Source: Acholoe squamosa
Taxonomy: Eukaryota > Annelida > Polychaeta > Phyllodocida > Polynoidae
DNA length: 64,000 nucleotides
NCBI GenBank assembly: GCA_949317995.1
Contig: OX439046.1
Span: forward strand, 73,796,286-73,860,285
Direction: 5' to 3'
Both the position numbers and the translations under genes were made by a program. Shown piece by piece: positions 23,591-35,975 of the stretch (position 1 is the first letter of the stretch; every line of letters starts with the position of its first letter). The notes beneath the pieces were generated by a model. It was not told the DNA's origin. It saw only the letters and a program-made list of their open reading frames with translations, and did no database searches.

Positions 23591-25596
23591 ACATCAAGGT
23601 CTTATCAGTCAAGCTGGCAGAACAACACACAAAGACCTTACGTAGTCAGGGGCCTGTTGAAGAGGTCTCCCTCCCACCTAGATCTAGGAGACCCACAGGG
23701 GGCAAATCAGCCTCCAGTACAACAGACCCACACTCAGTAGACCCCACACCACCCACCCTGTCTACTCAGGGAACAACCAGTTCTCAGGGATCCAACATTT
23801 CCCAGGGATCTCTACAGGACGCTCAACTCACGCTATCTACCTCAGGGGAAGAAGGATCTGCCTCAGGGGGTGGATCCACACCCTCATCTAGATCCTCCAC
23901 CCCAGCTCCGGCCTTTGACAGCCACTCCTCCAGAGACACTTCTCCCACACCCTCCATCATGGACACCGATGAAGGCCCCCAACCTAATCAGACAGCTGAG
24001 AAGATAAGGGCCTATGAGAAGGCCATCCAAGATGCAGCTACTGCCCTAGAGACCAACAAGTCCCAGCAGGAGGAAAGGGAGAGGATCCTCAACCAACAAC
24101 TGGCAGAGAGGAATGCAGCAATAGATGCTCAACAGAAGGCCATGGAAGATCAGCGGAAGTCCCTAGAGAGACAATAACAACAGATAGCAGATCTCATGAA
24201 GATGGTATCATCCCAGACCCCACAGCCTCCCACACCTGCCATCACACCTGTTGTCACACCATCTGCCTCTTGATCCAAGGATGACATCATAATCTCCATG
24301 GTGTCCAACATGACCAAACTCATAGACAGAAAACAACAGGACGACAGAAAGATCAGGCTACATGAGGTAACAAAACCCAAAACTTTCTCACACCCAACAC
24401 CACTCATGTCAACAGCATTATTTATTGATCACAAATTCCCAGAATATCTGAAGGATAAGTACAAAGTAACAGACAGTGACACCATGGTAACATATTTACC
24501 CAAGTACCTTGAAGGACAAGCACTAGCTTGGTTTGAATCCTTCAGGGAAAGTGCCACACCTGATATGTTGACATGGACCAATGTAGTGAATAAATTAAAA
24601 GAGTATTTTGCTACTCGAGACAATATCATCTCAAGGACAGCACTCTGTGCACAAAAGGTAGATGAACCTGTCCTAGACTATGCATGCCATCTCAGCAAAG
24701 TGTGTAATGCCCAACGCCAAAGCGATGAAATCCTAAGCAAGGCATTCACCCAAGGCATGAGGCCCTGGATCTCTGTAGCTCTTGAGAACAAGAAAATAGA
24801 CTCTTTTGACCAAGCCCTAGACCTAGCCCTAGAGGTTGAGACCCAAGAAAGATCTAGGAAGGTAAGGGAGGCAGAGTCTAGCCCACAGCCTACTAAGAAA
24901 AAGGTCCAGGAAATCAGCACTAGTGCAGATGAAGATGTTAACCTAATGTCTAGTGCCCATGTAAGGCAACAGGAAGCTAAGGTTACATCAAGAGACCCTA
25001 CCGGTAGATATAGAGGAAACAACTATGACCCCAACTACCAATCCAATAGAGGTAGAGGTAGGGGGGGCAACAACAACAACCGGGGAGGTCACAACAGTAG
25101 GAAAGACAACAGCTCTTCCAACTCCAACAATGGTAACTCTTCATACAGTGATAGGAGAGACAGAACCCCAAGTAATGGCAGATCCTATAATAACCAGGGA
25201 TCCAACAGTAGGAGCCATAGTCCACATAGGAACTACAACTCTGGATCCTACAACAACAATGGATCCTACAACAACAGCCAGGGTTCAAACAACTCTGGAT
25301 CCTATAATCAAGGATCCAACAGTAGAAGCCATAGTCCACATAGGAACTACAACAGTGGATCCTACAACAACAATGGTACCTACAACAACCAGAGATCCAA
25401 CAACTCCGGTCAATACACCAACTCTGGCCAATATAACCAGGGTTCCAACTCACACCAGGAGGATTACAAACCTGACACAAGAGGTTATCAGGGGAACCAA
25501 CACAGTAACCCCCAAATACCACCTCATGTAATGGATCAAATCTCCAAGCTCCTGGTGGCAAGCATCTCAAACACCCCACAGAACCAGGAAAACTAG
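23575..25596 (+). CDS. Gag-like region of the LTR element
   Basis: The upstream part (23575-24177) is Ser/Thr/Pro-rich and ends in a Gln/Glu coiled coil. The downstream part (24298-25596) has the retrotransposon gag capsid pattern (FPEYLKDKY, YLEGQALAWFES, then a helical stretch up to ALDLALEVE), followed by about 170 residues rich in Asn, Ser, Gly and Tyr with near-repeats of SRSHSPHRNYNSGSY. No CCHC zinc knuckle is seen; the Asn/Ser/Gly-rich tail may replace it in RNA binding. In the virus-like particle this would be the structural protein. The region is a fossil with about one break. Confidence 0.75.
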
Positions 25597-25770
25597 GATG
25601 TCACAGTGCCGATGGGCCAGTGCGCTGTGACACCCCAAATACAAACAATCAATCAGGATTAACAAAGATCCAACCAGAGACAATTGCTAGTGCCAATCTA
25701 CCATCTAACAGACAGAGACGTCCATCAGTGATACACATCACCCCACCAGATTCATCATCAAAGGATACAG

Positions 25771-26514
25771 GTGAGAGTACCAAGCTTTCTATTGTACTTC
25801 TTCAAAATGGCTGTATCAATGCAAATCTATATGATGTTTCAGATGTACAATGTTGATACAGGTGCTACTATCACCTGTGTCAGACAATCATTCCTCATGG
25901 ACCTCCAAAAGAGGTTCCATATCCAACTGAGGAAATCTAAAATCAACATCCATTTGGCAGATGGATCGGTGTGTCATGTTAGACATTCAGCTATGCTGAA
26001 CTTTAGAATCCAAGGTGTCAGATTCCAATACCAATTCGCTGTAATACCCAACCTCACACAGCCCGTGGTACTCGGCACAGATTTCTTAAGCACTACAAAA
26101 TCTCAAATTGAATTAAATGTTGATCCTGAACAAATTCTCAAACCCATTAGGGCAGTGAGGGATTTTACCATCCCTCCATTTTCTGAACTTGCAGTATTGG
26201 GTAAAGTCACATCTACTCAATCACTGCAAGGCAAAACTGGAGTAGTAGATAACCTCCAAAGAAATAACAATGCCCCATATCTAGTTCAAAGGGCAGCAGT
26301 AACCCCCAGGGAAAATAACAAACATCCCCTAGTGTTACTCAACACCAGCAGGCGCCCACATAAAATCAAAAAGGGTGCCATCATAGCTCTATTTCAGGAA
26401 GGAAAAAAAATACACAGCCACTTGTTGATGTATAATATGAAAATCTATGGTATTCTCACAAAATCGATGATTAATGCGCGCATATACGCGCAATATTGCG
26501 AAATTGCAATTTAA
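25771..26514 (+). CDS. Retropepsin-like protease region
   Basis: A DTGA active-site word, a LADGS flap-like segment and VVLGTDFL near the end of the domain mark a retroviral-type aspartic protease, about residues 27-120 of the open frame. The remainder resembles the linker that leads to reverse transcriptase in Ty3/Gypsy elements (PYLVQRAAV, VLLNTSRRPHKIKKGAIIA), but the expected reverse transcriptase does not follow. The first residues before the protease domain are probably not native. Confidence 0.75.
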   Translation: MRVPSFLLYFFKMAVSMQIYMMFQMYNVDTGATITCVRQSFLMDLQKRFHIQLRKSKINIHLADGSVCHVRHSAMLNFRIQGVRFQYQFAVIPNLTQPVVLGTDFLSTTKSQIELNVDPEQILKPIRAVRDFTIPPFSELAVLGKVTSTQSLQGKTGVVDNLQRNNNAPYLVQRAAVTPRENNKHPLVLLNTSRRPHKIKKGAIIALFQEGKKIHSHLLMYNMKIYGILTKSMINARIYAQYCEIAI

Positions 26515-26929
26515 AAATTGTAAATTGTACAAATCCAACACAAAATATACATGAATGCAGGTAGATAACTAAGACAGTTTTTGTACCCACTAGCACTTGT
26601 ATACTATACCAAGGTTTACTTAAAGTAACACACTTTAGGCATCCAAGAAAATTGTTGGAAAAATGAATGGAAAAAAAAAAAAAATGTTGAGAAAATTGTT
26701 GACATGAAAAATGTTTACTTAAGATACTCACCAAATAATCTCTTTCAGGGACACATACTCAAGAAGGCTAGGGAAAAGTCAATTAAGCAGCGGCCCACTG
26801 CCGAAATTGCCAATTAATACACCCATATAGCAAAATCAAAGAGTAACTCAGAGACAAACAAGCCTATTGTACATGAAGTACTTTGTTTTTCCGGTCCTCG
26901 GAAAAATTTGTCTCAAATCCCAAAAATTG

Positions 26930-27420
26930 TATAGTGTAAACTAGATTGTACGCTTGTACCCAATTTGCACACTAAAATTGTATGTTTGCACACCAGATTG
27001 TACGCTTGTACCCAATTTTCACACTAAAATTGTATGTTTGCACACTAGATTGTAAGTTTGTACCCAATTTTGCACACTTGAATTGTATGTTGCACATTAT
27101 ACTGTATGTCTGTACCCAATTCATACACTAAAATCAGATTTTTTTACAAAAATCAACATTTTTATGTGTGACCAAGCTGTACACAAAATTATATATGTAC
27201 ATACAGAAATTATCAATTGAACGCAAAATTATATATTGGCATACTAAAAATTGCCAAATGTACGCGAAATTATATATTTGCATACTAAAATTGCCAAATG
27301 TATGCGAAATTATATATTTGCATACTAAAATTGCCAAATGTACGCAAAAATTATATATTTGCATACTAAAATTGTCAATTGAACGCAATTTCACGCGAAA
27401 TTGTAAATTTGCACACTAAA
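26930..27420 (+). repeat. Two AT-rich tandem arrays where pol would be
   Basis: Array 1 (26930-27120) repeats ATTGTACGCTTGTACCCAAT with AAAATTGTATGTTTGCACAC at a period of about 56 bp. Array 2 (27200-27400) repeats GCGAAATTATATATTTGCAT with ACTAAAATTGCCAAATGTA at about 47 bp. Both occupy the pol position of the LTR element and are noncoding. Confidence 0.8.
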
Positions 27421-27760
27421 TTGTCATTTATGTCCAATTTGCACGCTAAATTGAACATTGAATGCCAAAATTGCACACTATTTGCCAAATTGTATGTTGT
27501 ACATAACAATGGAAAATTGTACCCAAAATTGATGTTACATAAGCAAATAAGCTCAGGTATGGTAAGAGATAGAAACTCGGAAATGTACTTATACCCAGGA
27601 GAAAATTGTTTATACTGACAAAGCTCTACCACAAAAATTGCATTTGAAGCACTCCCTATTACTTCAAATCCTCTTACAAACAGTATATAACTCCAAAATA
27701 AGGTAAAAATTGTATAAATTGTACATTCCCGCGGCGAAATGACGGAGTTTCGCATTCTCT

Positions 27761-27774
27761 CGGGGGAGAGGGAG
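27761..27774 (+). other. Polypurine tract
   Basis: GGGGGAGAGGGAG lies just upstream of the 3' LTR, the expected position for plus-strand priming. Confidence 0.65.
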
Positions 27775-27779
27775 TATTC

Positions 27780-29130
27780 TATGATATACCATTTTATTAT
27801 TCCATAAATTCTAACATATTTTGTATTAATCAAAGAATATCTATGAAATTAATACAGAGGTTGGTTCTAAGAGCTATAAGAGCGCTCAAACTTTGTATAA
27901 GAGCGTTCATGCCCCACTGCACACCAAACCAACTCAGTTAGACAGAGTTTATGACATCAAAAGGGTCCGACCTAATGGTTCACTGCACAATATAATAAAA
28001 ATGAGGGTCTCAGTGTGCGACCTCATGGTTCAGTGCACAAACTAATAAGTTGTAAGTGATTGCAACCGGCCGTCACGGGTGCCTGAGCACCGCTGACGCC
28101 GTCATGAGTGTCTGAGCACTCTAATAACTGAACAATGGGTTACATAAGCACGACGCCATAACCGTCCGGTCGCTCTAGCGTCGCTCCTGAGCAAGCTAGG
28201 TCAAATATCAAAGCATCTATGGAAAGCCCATAATTAGACAGTCAAAATGAGCCCAAGATCAAGGCGGAACTCCCATTATTAAGGAAGTTACGCCATGGAG
28301 ACTGAATGGAGCTCCGAGTGCACTACAGACAAACTGGCACAAGTTATGCGCCTATCCAGCGGGCAGTTTAAACTTGGCATATTCAACTCCGCGCATGCGC
28401 AAAATGGTGGTTATAGTGGCGTAAACGACCGAGTTATGAGGGTCTGAAGTCACAGAACCAACCAAGACAAAGGGGGACACAGCGGCGCCCATGGGGGTCC
28501 TTTGTGGACCCAGTGACACATGAAAGGCTCCCCTCTAACAATTGCAGAGTTAGGCAGATGCTACTGGCCCCAGTCAGTCTGGAGGTGCTTTTCCAAGATT
28601 TGCTACAAATAGCCTGTCTGCACCTCCAAGAGGACAGAACACCAAGAACCGCTCTAGAGGTAACATCTCCAGTCATCTCCTGCTACCTGCTATACCACTG
28701 CACTATGGTGAAACTATGCTAGACAGGCATTGGTTTCTATCATTAGTGGTCAGAGGGTATCTTCCTCAAGACTTCCACCAGAGGGTAAAGTTATTCATTA
28801 TTACATTATTCCTCTAAGCAGCAGGTCAGGAGCTAGGTGTGGGAACCCACCTAGAACTATGCTGGACATTGTATTATTATTACCTCACAGGTGGAGTGGA
28901 ACAGAACATTATACTTTATAAATTACTGTATATTTACTGTATGTACAAATTACCTACATACTAACTACTGTATGATTGATATTTCTTATATGTTGCCTAA
29001 AGCGGAATAAACCAGTGACCACTGGAAATAACACTATTTTATGAGAGCTTAATGTATTTACACTATATACCACTAGTCTTATGATATTTCTCATATGACA
29101 ACTTGATCATGCACAATTACTAGTATGACA
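27780..29130 (+). repeat. 3' LTR
   Basis: Near-identical partner of 21437-22787, ending AGTATGACA and followed by the GTAT target duplication. Confidence 0.92.
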
Positions 29131-32100
29131 GTATGATGAAATTACAAGAGAAGATGCAAGTAGGTGAGCTTTACTGCACAGGCAATTCTCCTAATAACCA
29201 TTTCATTATTAGGAAGTCAGACTGTATATTCAAATGGCATAGTACAATTAGAAACACTACAAAATAAATCTTCTCATATAGATAGCACCTTTCAGTAAGA
29301 TCTATCTACTAAAAACTTGAGTTCTTTTTCTTCGTCAACTGTGACAGAACTGATTTGAAAGATGTGGTGAGTGGATTATGAGATTTTGATGGTGATTTCT
29401 CAACTGGCAGTTGAGACGAAGGTGCTTCCCTCGGTACATATACACTGTGTATACAAGGTGGTGAATTATGTACAGAGAATCTGAAGAAATAAATTGCAGC
29501 TGAAAGTTGTTATCTGTATTACACTTTCTACATAGATCATGCATAATCCCAGGAAATATTCTTGATAATCCTAGGGAATATTTCAAAATACACCTGATTT
29601 ACCACTGTGATTGAATAACCTCCAGATTAGAGGTGTGGCACATTTTGCACTGGATCTACATTTAGACACTATCAAAGGACACTATCATAAAAGTAAAGTG
29701 ACTTGTGACAAAAAAGAAACACCATTTCTCTGAACTCTTTACTATCTAGACAAGCTCATTGCACCCTATCACAACTAAAGACCAGCCATCCAAGTCCCGT
29801 CCTTTTGCTCCATTTCCCGCTATTTCCGGACAGGACATTAAAAAGTCATCTGTTCTGTACCAGACGCTGTGTCCACTCCCAGCAGGCTATTCCTGTCACT
29901 CTGCAGCTGGGCACAAACTGGGTAACAGGTGGGCAGGATAGGGGGCGGGGCCTTTAACCCTTATATGGTCATATGCTTTTGGGCTATCCTAACATCCAAT
30001 GTATAAGGAACACTTAGCATGTGATACATCGGATGGGGAATAAATCAATAAGCACATCCTGAGTCATATTAAAGTGAGAGCAGCATTATTCTTTTTTTTT
30101 ATATTAAATCCTCCCAGATACCCTTTACTTTGGTTACTTCTATGAGGTGCAGTAGGGTTTCAGCCATAAATTTAGGGGTATGGGCCTCTGAAGTCGACTT
30201 GGCCATTAGATATGGTATGGAACATGGGGATTTAAGTGGCATGTAACATGGCCATTTCCTGGAATCGACATGTGACATAAGGCTATAGCGGTCATAGTGG
30301 TGCACCTGAGTCTATTTCCTACCACTGCACTGCTGCATCATACAGATCCTTCAGGTATGTATCGATTCTAACTGGCAGTGTATTTGGTGAATGATGGCAA
30401 AGAATGTAACATTGACTGTACAGCCCTCAAAGGGTCAAAGCCCATCAGAATAGATTTCGACTCTTTGCAGTCCTCACCCCATACCCTTCGTCCACCCCAC
30501 TTCCCACCTGCCATGTTTTCACTAGCCGCTGTCCCGCTAGCAGTTTCCAACCCATAACATCTTCAGGATAGTTTAGATCTAGATCCCTTTCGGACAGGGT
30601 GATAAATCAGGACATCAGAACCCTAAGCAGACCAGGCTCACTCATCCTTTTGCCTGGGTCTCTAAAGGTAGCATATTGGCATGAATAACTACCCCAAGAG
30701 ATTTGGAGGGGGCACTGCCTCCAATTGTAGCTTTAGATAGGGGCACAAGGTATTCTTTAGAGTTTACTGTCCATTTTCTTAGCCCCAAAAGATTAACCAA
30801 AGTTCTATAAAAAGCAGGGTTGCCAATGTTAGGTAAATTATAGTTGGGACAAATTCTCCTCACTATGGGACTGAAAATATTGCTATATGACTTCAACACT
30901 AAGTTGTAAAGAACAGCAATGTTACATTCATGGTCCATAGGTTATAGCAAGAAAGCATTTTTTGATGGCCTTTATGTCAATTAAAATGATTTGAAAGATT
31001 TGGAGTATGTGTCATTATAGAGTCATTACAATCAAAAGTCTTGTACAGTTAACAAATGACACATTAGGCCTGAGCTGGTAGTTGGAGTAGCAGCACACCT
31101 GTAGGGACTACCTGTATGGTACTAGCATCCACGGGACAACATACATCCTCGGTATAGTGGCTCCACCTACACCACCTTTATTGAAAGTGGATACATGTAG
31201 CAATTGAAAATACCAAGTATCCTGCCTTGGTCCTGGAAGTACGTCAGAGTGGATACATGCACCATAAACATTGATTGCCTGCAGCAACCTGCAGCCCTTC
31301 AAGTAGTCATTTGGTTCTATGCCGAAACTACAAGCTGCTCTTTTCCATCCTGTCTTCTGGGTATTTAGCAATTAGTGTAGATTAACCTAAAGACGACCAC
31401 ATACCCAGAGTCAACCACCTGTCAGCTTGATTTTTCTCACTTTCACATGTAGTGCTTTGGTCTTAAACCCTACTATTATTGAAGTAGAGGTGTTATAGTA
31501 CCACATGGAATGATGTCCTGGAATATATAAAGTAATTGTCACTGCATGATAATACACTAAAAATCCCATATTTGAATGATTTTACCATGACCAGCTGGTC
31601 ATTTCATCAGGATTCTCCAACTTTGGTTCGACAATTTGAACAAGTGCTCACATATACAACATTTTGAGTCTAGGCATAGATAAATATCTTCGCTAAATGA
31701 TAGCATAAGGAAAAGTGCAGAAATGTTAAATACTTTGTGTATAGGACTTATTTCCTAGAACGTACCACTTTCACCTTGAGATAACCAACATTTCAATCTT
31801 AACTTTAACGCTACTTTTATTACTATGTAGAGGAACTATTTGATACTTAAGTTAAGGAATGGATTATTATAGTCAATAGAAGGTCTATTAAAGTACTTTA
31901 AAAAGCCTCTATAATGCAGTGTTGGAAATACCACTTCGATTTTGATGAGATGCCTCCATTGGCAGCACCCCTCTGTTTTCCATTTGAGTCACCAGAGTTT
32001 GTCAGGGCTGCATTTGGTGCATCATTCTAAGGCTATATTGTTATTGTTATTGCTCCTGAATCGTTGATATAATACACATGTGTAGGCATGTCAAATTTTT

Positions 32101-34422
32101 GTTAGCTATAAAATTATTTATGTCATGGCAGATACGATTGTTACTATAGAACAATACTGGACATCCTATATTAAATGAGGGGATGGAATACAATGTGGCT
32201 GTATTCAATGGGTGTCCGTCATCTTGGATTCTCAACAGATCTGAGCTGTGTTTCTCTATTAAAGCCAATTAACCCTGACATAATGACATAAATGCAAATT
32301 CTCGCATTCAACTCGGCCCATGAGGCCTCATTGAATACGGCAGACTCACTTTGGGGAAAGGATGCAATATTTCTTGGTCATTGACATTTGCTTATATATC
32401 AATCCAACAAATGATCCTGAAGGCTAGATACATCGCCCATTCATTTAAGGGTTGCAGAAAATGCTAAATACAAAAAACCTTTAAATGTCTGAATGAGACA
32501 GATCATGGGTATGACTGGATGGCCATAACGCCTTTATGATAAAGGTACACAGAAAACATAAAAGTGCAAAAACTAATCAGTACTGATCACTCTAGGGTGC
32601 CAAAAATGACGCAGACTGGGGAGAGCACCCTTTCATCGTTTGGGTATTCATAAGTGATTATTAGATCTCATCATATTGATGGGGTCACATGTATGATGAG
32701 AATGGGTAATCATTTTGATGACTTTTCATGTACTAAGTTTAATTTTATGATATCCCTGATAACATGATTTGAGAAAGATATTGACCTCCCCACCCCCTTC
32801 ATCATTAGGGCAAAATTGGTCTGCCAGCACCTTGGAAGTACACACATTCAGGCATTTGTTGGCTATGTTTTACCAATGGGTGTCAACCCTCATAATTCTT
32901 GATATCATTTCTGATATCAAAGTAGTGTCCAAGCTCCTATGTATCTATTCAACTTCTGATCTAATTTCACAACATATCTTATAATCAAATTAAAAATTTC
33001 CATTACATTCTTTGTTATATAAGTGTGTGATAATGTTTCATGATTATTATCGGTCCAGCTATAAGCCAATACATGTCTGGGAGTACATATATGACACAAC
33101 ATTATTGTACAGTAGGTCCCTCTGTTGGCAGGAATATGGTCATCACAATGTTGACCATAGTCCATCATTAAGGAAAGATGACCTAACTCATCTGCAATGA
33201 TTACTTTTTCACTGGCTTAGGTTTTCAGTGTATGGGCTAAAATGACAATGATTTTATTTTCAAAAAACTCATACCAGCTACGTGAGATATGAGTTGTGGG
33301 ATGGTTGGTAAAAACATGATCCCTTAGTAGCAACTAGAAGGGCCTCGATGGCAGGGAGCTCAAGGAATGAGTTGGATGATTTATAGGTAGGCACCGATAA
33401 ATTGGCCTGAAACTCTCAATGCACTATATATTTACAACTTTTTAAGGTTAAATGTAGCTGCAACATGACTAGATCCTACATCAACATCTCATATATCTCA
33501 TGTATGAGTAATTCTGAGAAGTTGTATGCCTTCTTACCCTGAGCAGGCCATCCTATTAATTTATTGTTGCATCCAATATGACTCCCATCTGATTACTTCC
33601 CCAAGCCTTCTTATTGCCAAATGGCAAATCCTGAAGCCACTGGTAACCAGTGAGGAACAGAGAGATACAGAGTATCAGTGAATGGGATGGCACAGAGAGC
33701 CTCAGAAGATGAGTGGCAAGGATTAGATTTGGTGCAGGGTGAGATTCTGAGAGGAAACTATATCCATCTTTTGATATGATTACCGTGAGTCATCTTAGTC
33801 CCTCCTCTGATCCCTTCTGTTAATAGGAGAGCAGCATAATGACTAATTGCCTCTGATCTGTAACCTTAACATCTGATGAAACCAGGTACATACTTTATAT
33901 ACACAGGAAGATAAAGAAGATAGGTCAATCAATTTGAAATTGTTTCCATCTAACATCAGAAATATCAATCCAACAACAATTTTGACCTTATCAATTGTCT
34001 TGGATTTACTTTTGTCTTGGAAAATTCAACCAAAACCTTTCTTAGATCCCTGATCGTTCTTGTCAAATATTGTACCCATATGCTTTAATGAATGTATGGG
34101 AGGAAAATCCTTAAGAGTCCTGTCTCAAGGTAAAGAGACTTTGGTCTGTCTTTCTCCCATTGACTGCAGTCTGTGTCAGTGACCCTCTAGTACCAGATAA
34201 AGACACCAGAGGCTACCCCTGACTGGTGGTCACATGACAGGGGACACACAGACAGATGGCAAGTAGTCAGAGATGTTGTTTAAGACTATGAAACAAATTG
34301 TTTTTTGGGAACAGTTATTGTCTGGAAAAGGTTTTCCTATCTACTTAAAAATTGCCTTTTATTGATGACTATTCAAAGCTCGGTGCATCATTCATGCATC
34401 ATGCCAACCTCACAAGTAGTAT
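29131..34422. other. 5.3-kb intergenic stretch, no gene recognised
   Basis: Mostly unique-looking AT-rich DNA. Open frames are under 100 codons and unlike known proteins. I saw no tRNA, rRNA, transposon termini or tandem repeat. The host/element boundary must lie in or near the right end of this stretch. Confidence 0.45.
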
Positions 34423-34468
34423 AATATTAGGTCTTCTTAAAATAATTATTTTAAGAAGACCTAATATT
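34423..34468. repeat. Perfect 46-bp palindrome
   Basis: AATATTAGGTCTTCTTAAAA continues into its exact inverse with no spacer (centre between 34445 and 34446). It lies about 190 bp beyond the stop of the first element gene, so it may mark the left end or a replication or junction structure of the Polinton-like element. It could also simply be a transcription terminator. Confidence 0.9.
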
Positions 34469-34658
34469 CTGAAAAATTTAGATTATTTAAAAAGGAGGTC
34501 GATTATAAATAAATGGAATAAAGTATGCACATGTTAAATGGAAAGATGTTAAATGGAAAGATTATGGAAAGATATGTTAAATGGAAAGATGTGATAAAGT
34601 GAAATAAAAAGAAGAATCAAGATTTCATTTTTATTGTTTCTTTTATTCAAAAACAATA
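34469..34658. repeat. Short tandem AAATGGAAAGAT words before the first element gene
   Basis: TTAAATGGAAAGAT occurs three to four times in 34525-34595, between the palindrome and the dUTPase stop codon. Noncoding. Confidence 0.6.
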
Positions 34659-35084
34659 TCATTTATCAGTTGATCCAAAACCATTGTCACCTCGCATGGT
34701 TTCATTAAGGATATCACATTCTTGAATGACAGGCATGTAAATTTTTTCCAATATCATTTGTGCTATCCTGTCTCCTTGAGTTATTTTATATTCTTTTTCT
34801 CCGAAATTAAAGAGAATGACTCCTACATTACCTCTATAATCTCTATCTATGACTCCAGCACCTACATCGATGAAATATTTTAGCGTAAGTCCTGATCTCG
34901 GAGCCACACGAGCATAGCAACCAGGAGGTATGTCCAGTGCAATATCTGTTTTTATTAATTCTTTACTTTTAGCAGGGATGATATAGTCATAGGCACTATA
35001 TAAATCAAGTCCTGCTGCATCACTTGAAGCACGAGTTGGAGTGAAAGCTCTTGGAGATAATTTCATGAACTTTAATAGAGACAT
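34659..35084 (-). CDS. dUTP pyrophosphatase
   Basis: A 141-residue protein from the ATG at 35084. All five trimeric dUTPase motifs are recognisable: AGLDLYS (24-30), PRSGL (62-66), the GAGVIDRDYRGNVGV stretch (about 76-89), GDRIAQMI (104-111) and the glycine-rich RGDNGFGST (131-139). The enzyme hydrolyses dUTP to dUMP and pyrophosphate, keeping uracil out of newly made DNA, which suits an element with its own polymerase. A complete trimeric dUTPase has this length. It is the leftmost gene, followed upstream by a diverged paralogue. Element-encoded dUTPases are common in large DNA viruses and known in some Polintons. Confidence 0.93.
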   Translation of the reverse strand: MSLLKFMKLSPRAFTPTRASSDAAGLDLYSAYDYIIPAKSKELIKTDIALDIPPGCYARVAPRSGLTLKYFIDVGAGVIDRDYRGNVGVILFNFGEKEYKITQGDRIAQMILEKIYMPVIQECDILNETMRGDNGFGSTDK

Positions 35085-35165
35085 CTTCAATGAGATGACA
35101 GTATACTAACTGATTATTTCTTGTTGACAGTGCATAAAACTCATTTCACTTGCTGTTTATCCTAT

Positions 35166-35741
35166 TCACAGAGATGTTTGCGAAGAAGTTGTCTTTACTT
35201 GAAGAGGACTCCAGTTGTCTTTACTTGAAGAGGACTCCATCATCTTTTTTATCTGATTAGCACCTTTCAGGAACCGATGCTCTTCTTCATATATCTGATT
35301 ACCGATTTTGTTGTGAGCTGCATCATAACTTTCTTGATCTTCAGGGGTTCTTTCCAGCTTGTAACATTGTTTCAATTTTGAAGTGCATATTTTTTGTAAT
35401 ATAAGCTGTGCAACGGCTTCTCCTTTCTTTATTGTGGCTTCTTTCTCTTCTTTTTCATTAAAATTGTGCAACATAACTTTAATTTCTTCTCTGTAATGAG
35501 TGTCTATTATTTTTGTTTCAACATTTACATCATTATTTCTTTTTTTGCTCAAAGGCGATATAATACCATAATAACCATATGGAACAGAAACTTGGATACC
35601 TGTTTCTAGGAAACGACTTCCTTTAGGAGGGATGGTATATTCAGATGGACTGTATAAGTTGTATCCTATAGTGTAATATTTTTGAGCAGGAGAGATTGCA
35701 TTAGGATTAATTTTAACGAATTTTAAGACTGGAGTTTCCAT
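35166..35741 (-). CDS. dUTPase-fold paralogue, probably non-enzymatic
   Basis: A 191-residue protein whose first ~120 residues align in order with the neighbouring dUTPase (TIGYNLYSPSEYTIPPKG, a central IIDTHYREEIKV block and GEAVAQLILQKI). The active-site motifs are poorly kept and the C-terminus is unrelated and charged. A ~27-bp tandem duplication near 35189-35243 repeats a Ser/Lys-rich peptide at the C-terminus. By analogy with herpesvirus and adenovirus dUTPase-derived proteins, it may have been recruited to a regulatory role, but that is inference. A TATCTCA motif lies about 105 bp upstream. Confidence 0.75.
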   Translation of the reverse strand: METPVLKFVKINPNAISPAQKYYTIGYNLYSPSEYTIPPKGSRFLETGIQVSVPYGYYGIISPLSKKRNNDVNVETKIIDTHYREEIKVMLHNFNEKEEKEATIKKGEAVAQLILQKICTSKLKQCYKLERTPEDQESYDAAHNKIGNQIYEEEHRFLKGANQIKKMMESSSSKDNWSPLQVKTTSSQTSL

Positions 35742-35975
35742 TTTTCAAGATGATGAAGTACTATCTTCTTTCTCTTCCTTTTTTGATGTATGTTTTATGT
35801 TGTTCTTCAATGATTGAGTACTATGTATATATGCTATTCTCATGATATCTCAATCAGGTTATATGAACAAAGAACAAAACAAATTATATGATATATATAT
35901 ATGTTTATTTTTTTATTCGTTTACAAAAATTAGGTTTCTGTTGCTCTTTTCTTTGTTGTTTTCTTGGTTGGTTAG

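Larger units (their letters stand above)
21437..29130 (+). mobile_element. LTR retroelement, gag and protease only (7.7 kb)
   Basis: Two direct 1351-bp LTRs flank 5 kb of internal DNA, and the insertion is bordered by a 4-bp GTAT duplication (21433-21436 and 29131-29134). Internally, in order, are a primer-binding-like TGGTGGAGAAC, a 20-bp minisatellite, a gag-like region, an aspartic-protease-like region, two AT-rich tandem arrays and a purine tract. Reverse transcriptase, RNase H and integrase are absent, so it is a non-autonomous Ty3/Gypsy-like relative that must borrow pol from a partner. The LTRs differ at about six positions (roughly 0.4%), so the insertion is young. As a fossil it is internally incomplete, with a couple of breaks in the surviving coding region. 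Confidence 0.9.

Noticed and set aside
25025-25531. 168-codon Thr/Pro-rich frame (and a 193-codon antisense frame at 24998-25579) overlapping the gag-like region
   Set aside because: They are out-of-frame or antisense readings of the Asn/Ser/Gly-rich gag repeats.
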